Assembly (NCBI GenBank): GCA_029964075.1
Contig: CM057149.1
Location: 36,476,900 to 36,540,899, forward strand
Direction of reading: 5' to 3'
DNA: 64,000 bases
Origin: Patiria pectinifera
Taxonomy: Eukaryota; Echinodermata; Asteroidea; Valvatida; Asterinidae
Part shown: positions 25,665 to 36,770 of the stretch, one piece after another
How positions within the stretch are numbered: the first letter of the stretch is position 1
Layout: the number at the start of each line of letters is the position of its first letter
Position numbers and translations under genes: made by a program
The notes under the pieces: model-generated
Databases searched by the model: none
What the model was told of the DNA's origin: nothing
What the model saw: only the letters and a program-made list of their open reading frames with translations

Positions 25665-26116
25665 TATATGCTGATGACGGCGGACGCTGATATGAGTTTG
25701 GCTTTTTCATGCATAGCTATACAGATTATCATAGTCACGCAATGACCGCCGGCCGACTGAATCTGATCTATGGACCGAGGGTAGGCCTAGCTACTAGTAC
25801 ACATGCATGGCTACGTTGTTTGTCACGATCTGATCTATGGACTGAATACACAGGGCTGTCAACGTTGGTTGTTATAATGTTAGGTCACAATAGTCATGGT
25901 CTTGTGCATAGCATGAAAGCGAAGCATCGCAGACAGAAACTGCTATGGCCTTCGTTTGCCTTTGACCATGGAGGAAGGAATTGACGCGCTTCCTGAGCAA
26001 TGTCGGACATTGCGCATTGACTGAGCACATTGTTCACCTGCTGTTTGTTGAATATCACACACAGTGCCCACAGTACGAAAACGGACGCACTATAACCTAC
26101 AAGTATACAACTCAAC

Positions 26117-29100
26117 ATGGTGGAGCTAGCTTCCATTCTGGGTCTTGGTTTGGTTGCTGCATTGACGTATGCAGTCTGTGTCTTGGTGCGTTATGTTCAA
26201 TCGAAGCGCAGAATTCGAGGAATTTTAATAAGACACTGGCCGGGACTTCCAGACCACTGGCTTTACGGTAATCTTCACCAGGTGAGATGTTTTTACGGCA
26301 GACCAGACAAAGAGCCCTAACCCTGCTGAATCCAAGAGGATCCAACTGTATCATAACCCCTTGTACAAAAATGAACGTACATGTACATAGGCCTATTCAG
26401 AGTTTATTCGGGGTTTACTGATAAATATAAATAACGCCAAGTTGGACTCTGTTGGCGATCCAGCACTCAGACAACTAAAAATTATGCACTGTTGGATTCT
26501 GTTGGATTGAGCAGGAAGTAAACATTGGACCCTGTTGGATTTAGCAGGGTAGTCCTTTTTATGTGGAAATAAAGTTCAAAGTTGATTGATTGATTGATTG
26601 ATTGATTGATGAATCCTTAGGGGGTTAGCTGGATATGCACATGGATGTTCGTGTACTATAGAACTACATGTACATGATGCAGACAATATTGGTACCATTT
26701 TGCAATTCAACTTGATTATTTAGATTTAGTGTTAGGCCTATTTGTATTTACATGTCCAATTAATTTCTTCCATGCATTGCCCCTGACCTTTCCTGCTGCA
26801 GTTATTTTTTTACGCTGGTACGATATTTTGTAAAGTATTCACTCGTTCATTCTTTGTGCAATTTTCTCGATAAGCTATTGATTTGTATTTGATTTAAATT
26901 TTGAAAACAAAAGTAGACTATCACATTACACAAGGTGGACCATTCCGTAGATCTGTCAGCATGACAGTTTAATTGTGAAAGCACTGAGGTATCCCGTGCA
27001 CTTCTAGAATTAGAAGGCGCCTCTCGTTAGCTAACGAGAGGTGCCTTCTAATTCTAGAAGTATATCCCTTGGTGTTTGACACAGATTTGCAAAAGTTGGA
27101 CTGCCATTTTTTTTTTAGTCCAATTTTTTTATTTTAATATTATTATTATTACTAATTTTTTTTTTGGGGGGGGGGTTGTTTGGTTGAATCAACTGGACAA
27201 ATTCTTTTACAGTTTTGCCTTGTTGATGCCTTAACACGACTAATGTACACGTTATTAATCAGCGGGTTGGTTTTAAAACATCTAATCTATTCGGATCACT
27301 GAGCCGCATGACAGAATCTTATAAGTGGCATGTAAACCCGGCCTGGTATATCATTGGAATTGTCGAAGACGTTAGGTCTGAGTCTGAGAATCCCTTAAGA
27401 TATGTATATCAAATTAACCATATTTGTTACTGTTTTGCAGAACCCGATGAGAGATCCAAAGATACGAGCAGCCGGTTCCGAGGAAGGGTTGAGAGTTTGG
27501 CGGGAAATGACTGCTAAATTCCCGCGCGGCTACCGCTGGTTCCACGGAGCTTTGGGCATGAGTGTGGTGGCCAACCATCCTGATATAATGCGCGCAGTTA
27601 TGAAGGGAAGCGGTAGGTGGATGATAACAAGTTGAGGCAAGGCTAATTCTGTATAGTAATGCTTGTCCAAGAGTGGCTATTCACTGGAAGCCTTACAATA
27701 TATCTGAATTGTTTCATTGGGCCAGATTTAGCCCATTCATTGGCATTACGGGGTATCCTATACGATAGCACTGCTCGGTTCTGTCCACCAAATGTACAAG
27801 CACTCGAAGTCACAAGTGCAGTCCAGGAAACAAAAACAAAAAACCCTCAGTTTTTCCTGTTGGGTTCTTATTAGTTGTTACGACCGTTTGATCATCTTGC
27901 CTCTTTTGTTGCCGAATTAGAAACAGGTTTTGATGATCCACCAACTCCAAACTTCAATTCATTTCAGATCCGAAGCCTTTCTTGAAATTTATGCCTAGCT
28001 ACAGTTTTCTTCTGCCTTGGCTGGGGTATGGTCTGCTTCTTGCTAGTGGAGATACCTGGTTTCGCAATCGCCGCCTCATTACCCACGCATTCCACTTTGA
28101 TATCCTCAAGACGTACATGACAATCTACAACAAAGCTACCGACATCTTGCTGGTGAATATAACATTATGTACATGTAGTCTCTAAGCATAATACTGGGTC
28201 CCAAGATTAACAGAAGTTTGTACGAATTCTGCAAACCATTTTAAAGCTCATTATTTCGGGTAAACGCAAGCTTCCTAAAAAGTTCCATCAAGATTTTGGC
28301 CTAACCATTCGCCTGAATGGTAGGTATCAGCACCTTTAAGGTTTTTAATGTAAAATGGGATTTAATGTCTCCAATATATTCTTCCGTATTTATTCTGTTG
28401 CTTACAGAACAAGATGAGTGAATGTGCAGCAAGTGGTGAAAGTTTTGTGGTGACAAAGAACGTCAGTCTGTGTACGTTGGATATCTTGCTCAAGTGCGCT
28501 TGTTCTTATGAATCCGGCTGCCAAATAAGCGGGTACGTGTATCATGCATCCTCGCTATACCGGGACCAGCTTACTTCGTATAGATGCCCTGGCTAAATCT
28601 GTTTAACAGCTCAATGGAGGAAAGCGAGGCTGAGTCTTTTACTATTTTGACACTCATCGTCGGCCAATCAGATCCTCTGCGTAGGCTTCGTGAAGATATA
28701 CGCACTGAATATTCAAGTCTGGAATTACAGGGTCGACTTTGTTTAGCCAATACAAAAGCACTTTTCAGGAAAGCACTTTTCAGGACGGCACAGCGCGCTG
28801 CCATTTTACTTGGTAGGAGGTCAATTCTGGGTCAGCGATTTGATTGGTCAGAATATATGTCAGATTATATTTGAAAGTGTTCATTAATAATAAATCTCCT
28901 CCATTATACATATCGGCCATTACATTTCGAATCATCTCCAGAATGCAATTTCATTGGCCAATGCATTTTATCACATCAAAATATTTTGAAGAGAGGGCAT
29001 GCCTCAGTAGGCAGTGTAATAGATTAGTGGACAACCGAGCTCCAGGTTGTTTATTTGTTTTTAAATTGAAACATAAGTTATGATTTCAGTAATTTTCATG

Positions 29101-32100
29101 ATTTCCATGACGGAACATAATCTTACATGATTTGTTTGCAGAGACAGTCACCCGTACGTTACTGCGGTGAATGCAATCATCCTCGCCAACAGAGATCGTG
29201 TTTTGTAAGTATAGGCCTGCTTTCCTCTCAAAAATAGACATTGGCTTTCACTGAGAGGAAACACTAACTAATAAATGTGTGTATATATGAAGTCAGAACA
29301 TATAGAATGATGTTTAACAGGTAAACGACGTTTTGGTATTTCTCCTTGCAAGTTCTGGTCAAGTCAGATAACTTGATTCAGCTTGGTGTGTCGCAACATA
29401 ATAATTGGACGTTATGCTATAGAGGGTGAGTAAAAAAAAAACGAACCCTAATGACAGGACCAATTTTCGAATGAAGTTTTACCTGTAGCACTTTCAAAAT
29501 CTATATGAAAGCCCAATCAATGAGCTCTCATTTAGTACAAGAATCATTCAAATCACTCGTGTAATTTTCAAATTGCGGAATTTCGAACGCACAGATTGTT
29601 TTAAACTTCTGTCCACGGATCACAAAAAAAGTAAGTGTTCTTTCAGCAAAACGAAAACAAGTCACTAACATCCCAATAAGAATTGTTTTAGTTTTGCTGA
29701 AAGAACACTTGTGATCCGTGGACAGATTTTTCAAACGGTATTTATGTTCAACATTCCGTTAACTTGAAAAGTACACAAGTGTTTTCAATGATTCTTTTAC
29801 TAAAAGAAAGCTTAATGCGTGGGCTTTCATATCCTAGATTTTGAAAGTGCTACATGCACGTCTTCATTAATTAATTTGTCCTGCCAGTTCGGTGTCCTTT
29901 TTTTTAACCGCCATGTATAGCAGCTTTTATGGGTGGACAGGTTATGACGTGGAACAAGGGATTACCTGGGATAACAGTAACTCCAAAGATCTGAAATCAA
30001 GTCTTCTTGTCCAAATCTTATGGGACATTTCAAGAAAAAGTTGTTCCAAACAGTAATAACAAAAGAATAGAACGTCACAGGCCTCGAAAAAATGTGTGCA
30101 TCATTCACAGACTTATGACATCAAGAGAAGGATAGAAAACAAGAATTAATGAGTTGATCTAGGAAGCGACTAAAGGTTTTTGAATTTTGTGGAAAAGAAT
30201 GTTTATGTTCATGCGTTGGTGACGCAATCTTTGATGTTGCGTATTTTCCTTTCTTGGCTACGTGTAGAGTTTCGCCCTTTGTCTTTCAATTACAACAGAA
30301 TTTTTAACCGATCCATTTCCCCCCCCCCTCCTCTTTCCTTTTTCTGTAGCACTCCTTATCTTTATCCAGATTTTATATTCCAGAGGAGTTCAGTAGGAAA
30401 GATTTTCGCCAAAAATGTGGAATTTGTGCATCAGATCTCTGCTGAGGTTATCAAAAAACGGCGAGACAAACTCGTAAGCATGCAGCAAGTTCTTTTTTCT
30501 ATTTGGGTCCGATGGACAGAGTGTTTAACAAAGAGTTTTGTTACTTTTTTGTTGTTGAAAAGTTAAGCAAACATTTTTTAGTCAATCCTGAAATCCACGG
30601 GCTAATTACTGTGCTATACCTGCATTTCCAATCGTTTGTTGTTCAGAGAGAGAAAGAGACCGATCCTGAGCCCGTGAAATCTAAAGACCAGCCCCAAGAT
30701 TTCTTGGGTATCTTGCTAGCTGCTCGAGACGAAGACGGCAGGACTGACGGATCTAGAGATCCGTAACGAGGTGGACACTTTTCTCTTCGAGGGTCACGAC
30801 ACCACGGCTAGCAGCCTGACCTGGATGCTGTATGCCATGGCAACCAATCCTGAACATCAGAGGAAAGTCCAGGAGGAAATTGATGAAGTGATGGAAGGCA
30901 GGGAATCAGAGGTAATTCAATGGTAAGTCTACTTGGGCCATTTGCCATGTTTCAGCTCTCTGTCTTTACCACAAAAGCCTAGGTTGAGCAACTGTAGCAA
31001 TTTACTGTTTGCTACACCTCTAATAGTCATGAGTGTTTGCCTCTTGCTATTTAGGGAGGACCTTGGCAAGTTCAACTACTTGATTCTGTGTCTCAAGGAA
31101 GCCATGCGACTCTACCCTCCAGTACCAATGATCCAGCGTATTGTTGCAGAGAAAGATATCATGGTCCACGACAGGTTGATTCCTAAAGGCGCGTTGGTAA
31201 ATTTGAACATCTACGCCCTCCACCACAATCCAGAGATTTGGCCAAATTCCATGGTTAGTAAAACCAGACGAGGGAAACATTATATTCGATTAACCCATTC
31301 ATTGGCATAATTAATTAATAATTGTGCTTAGTTATATAGCTCATTCCATCGTATCAACAATCTCAAAGCGCTTTACAATTATGATCCCGTTCATCAGGCC
31401 ATGATACCATGTGGCAGCCGATATCAGCGCTCAATCGGTCCTCGACCCTCACAGGTACCCATTTATACACCTGGGTGGAGAGAAGCAATTGCAGTTAAGT
31501 GTCTTGCCCAAGGGCACAAACACCATGTTCCTGGCAGGATTCGAACCCACACACCTTCATACATGAGCCAAACACCGTAACCACTGGACCATATGGCGTT
31601 CTACAATATATATTTACGGGGTAATCCTATATGGGGTAATCCTATACCACTGCACTGCTCAGCACCCAAGTGACAGTCAGTGATTGAGTGAGTCAGTGAT
31701 TGAGATAGGTGCAAAGAAAACTCTGGGCTGGCCTCAGGGACCTGCTAAAAAATATCCGAACTCTACCCAGATGTAAACTGATGTAAAATGTGAACTGATG
31801 TAGATGTAGTCCCTAAACTGTATTAAAGTGAAGTCGTCCTTAAATCGATGTGAATGGGCCTAAATTTACTCTAACTTGTGGACGACATGTGGCTTGCTAT
31901 TTGCACACAACGCAATTTGTATAACAAAATATGAATATTTAATGTCATTTATTCCAGGAGTTCATTCCAGATCGTTTCGCGCCAGAAAATGCTGTGGACA
32001 TTGATCCATTCGCCTACGTACCATTTTCGGCAGGTCCAAGGTAAAAGTGTTGTCCCGTCATCCCCTCCCCTCCTCTCTCTCTCTCCCCCCCCCCCCCCCA

Positions 32101-33186
32101 TACACAAGAAGTCGTGTTAAAACTCCCGAGGACTAGGCATTGTCTTTTTTAATATTTGTTTTATATAACACTCTCACATAGACTAAGCAAACAAACTCAC
32201 GAGCGAGGACCGTTTTCAGTAACAGATGAATTCTCTGTATCTGTATCTGTAAAATACTGTGCTAACTCCTTGATATGATATCCCGTACAGGAGCAACCAG
32301 AGAACATGTTGTTCTTCCTTTGTCTGTCTGTCCTCGGGTATATGCGATTCACGTACATATCTTTGTAAACACCCTCAGTGGTGGACCCCCTATTGTCCCT
32401 CTTTTGTTTTTTTCTTTAACTTTTAGGAAGACTTTAAGTTTTGTTGAAGACCTCCCACGTTTTGTACACACACCTCAAAAGTGGACCTTTGGTCAATCGT
32501 ATTGTCCTCTCTTGTGTATTTGCCTACAACCGGGGACCCCCTATTGTCCCTCTTTTGTTTGTACTAACTTTTTTAGGAAGACCTCCCACATGTTTTGTAC
32601 ACATTGCCAAATTGGGGACCTTCGGGAATTGGGGACCTTATTGTCCTCTATTGTTCAACATCCCCTATTGTATGCAGAAAAAAACTCACGCATACACTCT
32701 TGTTTTACAATACTCTCGAGGACAGTGCTTGGTAATTCCCTTTGTCCCTGTACACTCCCCCATAGACTAAGCACACAAACGTACTACAGAGGACCGTTTC
32801 CAACAAAAGGCCCAACTCCCGAGGACTCAAAGGATCTGTTGTTCTCCCTTTGTGTGTCGGTCCTCGGTGGTTATGTTGAACACGTACATCCTGTCCTCTC
32901 CTGAGGGTAAAACCATTTGCCTCAACGGTTACACTTACCTTGCAAAGACAATTTCTATATCACGAGAGTTTTCTTTGAATGTATCCTTATTAATTAATTG
33001 ATTGTTTTGCTGTTCAGGAACTGCATTGGACAGAACTTTGCCCTGAATGAGGAGAAGGTGATACTAGCTCGAGTTCTGAGAAGATTTCACATCGAGTTGG
33101 ATCCCGACCACAAAGTGGTTGCCAGATTGCAGTTGGTTTACAAGGCAACCAACGATATCAAGCTTAAACTGAAGCCTAGGTTTTAA
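26117..33186 (+). CDS. CYP4-family cytochrome P450, copy 1 (ten exons)
   Basis: Exons: 26117-26281, 27441-27612, 27968-28152, 28408-28532, 29142-29204, 30350-30473, 30647-30922, 31055-31253, 31958-32040, 33018-33186, all with compatible GT-AG phases; about 520 residues. An N-terminal hydrophobic ER anchor (residues ~5-25) is followed by the CYP4 block [14 protein letters not shown]. The I-helix is EGHDTT (~327-332), ExxR is EAMR (~386-389), and the haem loop is FSAGPRNCIG with Cys ~467. CYP4 enzymes are microsomal monooxygenases, typically omega-hydroxylating fatty acids or eicosanoids; the substrate here is unknown. The I-helix glutamate that can bind haem covalently in CYP4s is present. Exon 7 lacks two bases relative to copy 2 (GACGGCAGGACTG versus GACGGCAAGGGACTG near 30739), which creates a stop at 30764. 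That is either an assembly error or an inactivating mutation. Candidate poly(A) signals are at 33270 and 33344. Confidence 0.9.
26440..26611 (+). mobile_element. non-LTR retrotransposon-like 3' tail with (TTGA)n
   Basis: Sequence rich in GTTGGATTCTGTTGGA-type words ends in TGTGGAAATAAAGTTCAAAG and then about seven TTGA units. An AATAAA-like stretch followed by a short tandem tail is typical of truncated LINE or LINE-mobilised elements. The (TTGA)n length differs between the duplicated copies. Only the 3' end is visible. Confidence 0.5.
27000..27061. repeat. 62-bp palindrome in CYP4 intron 1
   Basis: Arms of 31 bp with no loop run from ACTTCTAGAATTAGAAGGC to its complement. Copy 1 has one mismatch; copy 2 (54532-54593) is a perfect palindrome. 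Confidence 0.85.
29417..29920. mobile_element. foldback element in CYP4 intron 5
   Basis: The left half (CTATAGAGGGTGAGTAAAA ... CTGTCCACGGATCACAAAA) is complementary to the right half (CTTGTGATCCGTGGACAG ... CCGCCATGTATAG). The inner arms near 29620-29725 are almost perfect and the outer arms are diverged. No coding capacity. It is present at the same site in the second CYP4 copy. Confidence 0.7.
31326..31600 (-). mobile_element. tRNA-derived SINE in CYP4 intron 8
   Basis: Read on the minus strand it has a tRNA-like head with a box-B-like GGGTTCGAATCC, a conserved body (CTTGGGCAAGACACTT, GGTACCTGTGAGGGTCGA) and a tail containing AAAGCGCTTTGAGATTG. The same element is found diverged at 51642-51920 and as the duplicated copy at 58814. 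This layout matches SINEs widespread in marine invertebrates. Confidence 0.7.
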
Positions 33187-35062
33187 GTATAAATATTAAT
33201 AACCATTGCTCGGTGTTTAAAGGCATATATGATCATTTGCTTTTCATGCCTTTTGTTTTCGTTTCCAATAATAAAACCACTCAAAATCGAAAGAAGAGTG
33301 TTAAACCTGTTGAAGTTTCAGCTCAGTGGATATTACAGTTTTCAATAAAACAGTGTAAAACCATGCACAAGTTTTTGGTAATGAAACATGATTTCGTCAA
33401 TATGGCATTCTTAACTCCTAAAATCAGTCAATTGACCGATTGTTAAAAATCACCTACATTTCTTGATTTCTTTTCAATGACATCAAGCCAGACGGAATAA
33501 TTTCACAGGGTGTTTAGGACCAGTACGATCCTTACTCCAAGTAAGCTTTCTGATACTAATTCGGTAGGCTACTTGTGGGATAAATGCAAATGATCCTATG
33601 TGTCTTGAGTGGCTTTATAGTCAGCTTACACATATGTGATATTGGTGAATTCTCATTTCTCTAAGCTCCCATTGGTCAGATTTTACGGAATTTAAATAAC
33701 GGCGGTAAGCTACCATAAACCCACAATGCTTTACGGTTCCTACACAATAATTTGAGATTCTTGACCAGCGCGTTCTTGGGTAGTACGTTGGGTACGAGCG
33801 AAGTGATAGTGAAACAAACCAGACCTCTGTTCGCTTTCGATTTGGATATATATATATATATATATAAGCAGCATTATAAACCCTTGCAGCGTCGAAATAG
33901 GTTAATGATCTTGAAGGGGCATCAGAATTGTCTCGAGATCACTCCATGTCATAATCATGTGGATCATGGGTTGATTTATAATACATTCGCTGAAAAATAT
34001 GTCTTCTCACATAAATTTTTCTTTATTTTGGTTTAAAACGCTTAAAGGTAAAATAACATGCTGTTTCTGTTATTTTTTTATTCATTGCAAACATGCGGGG
34101 GAAAAGTATCTGTTATTCCCAGACACAGGTGCCCACACCCTCGGTTTTTCCTTTCATAAAATGCAGGTTTTCTTACATGGCTTACATTGTTTTACATAGT
34201 ATTGACCCATAATGTCTGCGTGATTCTCTCCAATTTTATATTTAATGTAAATGTAGTGCATAAAATTGGTTAAAGAAATTTTCAACCAGGCTTGTATGAA
34301 CTGACAATCATTGCAAACCAACCAAAAAGGTAACAAAATAACAACAATAAACAGCAATTCATTCGTTTAATATTTATGCCATCGAAAATGAGGTAACATG
34401 TATCAGTAATAATATGCATTCATCACGACGGCTTCTCGATTTCTGTCATAGTTTTTATGCAGGTAAATTCATGAATTGATAGCAATCAGTATTTTAATTG
34501 CTAAAAAGCTAATATGCTAACTTTTAAGTAAAGTCATAAATATATTTGTCAAGTGCAGCCCAACTCTAAAGTACAAACATTGGCTGTGCTGATATACAAA
34601 AAAGCCTTGCAAATGGTTACTCTTACAAAATTAAACAAAATATACAAACAGTTATATTACAGTGTCGTGTCAAATTAGAACTGCGTTGCAATCAGACTGA
34701 ATTATCTGATACACATGTATATGGGAAATGTATTAATACAGAGAGACGTACAATTATTTATCAATATATAAACAGAAGCAAAGAATAACTTGGGTTTCAG
34801 TACTTATAGCTTGTAACTTAAACGTCTTGTGACGGGCACCTTTCATGCCTGCTTTCAACTTAGATGTAGGCATTCAGCAGCCATTTTGAAGTTTGTTTCA
34901 TATTGAAAAGTAACAAAAGACATACAGAAAGAGTGGCAACAACTGTCGTAGCTTGATATGGGTTAACGGCTAAAATTGTCCGATAAATGTAATATTATTG
35001 TGTGCAGTGGCAGAAACCACGGTATACACAACGGCACACTGTCGTCGCAACTACGTGTACGG
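33187..35062. other. CYP4 copy 1 3' UTR and intergenic DNA
   Basis: AATAAA motifs at 33270 and 33344 may end the P450 transcript. An (AT)n microsatellite lies at 33846-33866. No other gene is recognised; the short open frames here lack family resemblance. Confidence 0.5.
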
Positions 35063-35070
35063 CTCTGAAG

Positions 35071-35318
35071 CATGGGCGTCGCCAGGATTTTTTTTTGGGG
35101 GGGGGGGTCACATTTTCCCCCAAGATCCTTGTACTTTCTCTAGCATGTTTTCAATTTATAATTTTTTTTCGAGGATGGGCGGGGACATTTGTAACCCCAC
35201 CCCCACTGACACCCCTGCAGACGCCCATTTTGTTAAATATGTATTAAATGAATAGCAAACGAATAACGACGTCACACCTCTTTCTTGTTTTCTTCTATTT
35301 TCGCCCCCCCCCCCCATG
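35071..35318. mobile_element. hAT-type MITE with perfect 8-bp target duplication
   Basis: The element begins CATGGGCGTCGCCAGG and ends in a C-run plus CATG. The 8-mer CTCTGAAG flanks it on both sides (35063-35070 and 35319-35326). G-runs near the left end and C-runs near the right end act as extended inverted termini. Non-autonomous. The equivalent insertion in the second duplicate is at 62553-62802, so it predates the duplication. Confidence 0.75.
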
Positions 35319-35326
35319 CTCTGAAG

Positions 35327-36589
35327 AGATTGTATTAAGTCAGAAATGTTAAAAACGTAAAGAAGGTTCAGAACTTGCTATAACTCTACATTAGCTACGC
35401 ATTCAACATTAGGCCTAGAGCCTACATGTCTTATCAGAGAACCAAAACCCCCAATAAACTGTGATGCGAACATTGCAACACTTAATGGTAGTACTCTTAA
35501 ACACTCGCAATTCATTATATAAATATTTCTGACGCAGTTAGCTTTAAAAATACTCGATTTGCATAGAGTGTATGGCAATATCATAAGCTTTGGGTTTTTA
35601 TTAATCACACACTAATATGTTATGCACCTGTGAAATTACACGCTTTTCAAAGCACATCCATACGATTTCAACAAGACAATTATTCTGTGGACTCATCGCG
35701 CGTTCGCGTACAGGTTCGCGCGCAAATGGCGATAGGTCGATTTGTACACGGAGTCCGTTGGTTAAATTGGCGTTTATTTCGCGTGTTTAAATGAATTCAC
35801 GTTGAAATTAATTCCATCATCAAACTCACCCGTTGGTGATGTTATCGTTGAAAATAGCTGATTTTTGTGAAGCCTGCTTCGTCTGAAGATAAAAAATTAA
35901 CAAAATTGTGCACACTCTTTTTGCTTTTTGACCAATAAACGTTTAACCTGAAACTGTGCTGTTAACCAGACCATAGCCTGGTTTTCATCACTTGATAGTT
36001 CAGTGCATAAATTGAAGCCGTGGTTGGCAACATGTTTTCTAAAAAAAGTCCCCATAACGCCCTCAATACAAAGTAAAAAGGTAAGCTTAGAATTTATGTT
36101 GTAGCTTTGTTGACAATGTTGTTTTTCCGACAATCAAATAATATTTTGGTTATCTGTAATAACTCTTCTTCATTTTTGCAGTGTTGGACCTCCCATAGTT
36201 TTGCAACCCGTGATTTGCAAAAATTCAGTTAAGCCAACCAAACGTAGAAAGGTCTATGTGTCACAACTTTGCTCATTGAAATGTCAAACTTATAGCGTTT
36301 CATTGTGGGTAGGCCAACTCACGAGTTTTCTAACGACTGACTTGCGGGATCCCATTGTACCTTTGCTTCTCTAGAGTTCCCAGTAGCACCCATATCGCCA
36401 TAAAATAGACCTTATGGTTAATTTAATATACCCCTATGGTTAAGACCTAGTTGGAAGGAAATGGTTTGTGCTGTATGGATAGCCCCACACCGTCTGGAAA
36501 CCTTTTTGCTATGCATTGATCCATCAACTGGTACAATCTAATACAATGTAGTACATGTGCCAATGGTTAATGAAAACAACGGCTGTTTG
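35327..36589. other. no gene recognised
   Basis: AT-rich intergenic DNA shared with the second duplicate up to the end of the window. A CG-rich patch near 35695-35725 (GCGCGTTCGCGTACAGG) stands out but has no recognised function. Confidence 0.4.
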
Positions 36590-36770
36590 ATGACGCCAAT
36601 TACCAGACCATCAGGGGCATCACCGACATCCTGCGGATCTTGGACGTGAAGCTCGGCGGATCCTCGAAGTCGTTGCTGAAGGCAAACTCGCTAACCCTAC
36701 GGCCGCGGTGATGTCGATACGGACCCAACGGAACCTGATTGAAAGAGGCAAGGGGAAATATGAGTGTAGT
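36590..36770 (+). CDS. GC-rich coding-like fragment, unidentified
   Basis: An isolated GC-rich patch in AT-rich DNA reads on the plus strand without stops. One frame gives ANYQTIRGITDILRILDVKL; a second gives RILEVVAEGKLANPTAAVMS. There are no clear splice sites or start. It resembles a decayed exon or transposase fragment more than a functional gene, and I cannot name a family. Confidence 0.2.

Larger units (their letters stand above)
26365..36511. repeat. 10-kb duplicated segment, copy 1
   Basis: This segment matches 53929-64000 almost base for base, introns and downstream DNA included. Differences are mostly 1-4 bp indels in homopolymers plus scattered substitutions. Copy 2 starts exactly at the assembly gap and is still matching at the window end, so the true length is unknown. 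It may be a recent tandem duplication or the two haplotypes placed in one scaffold. Confidence 0.9.

Noticed and set aside
29142-30473. CYP4 copy 1 exons 5-6 as the damaged version
   Set aside because: The copy 1 frame matches the CYP4 pattern (Asp-Phe, then Gly-x-x-Phe, then Val-His) column by column, so copy 2 is the altered one in this segment.
32275-32904. 209-codon plus-strand frame in CYP4 intron 9, repeated at 59746-60375
   Set aside because: It lies in an intron between two well-defined P450 exons and is made of internally repeated words. It is preserved only because the whole segment is duplicated, and it changes frame locally between the copies.
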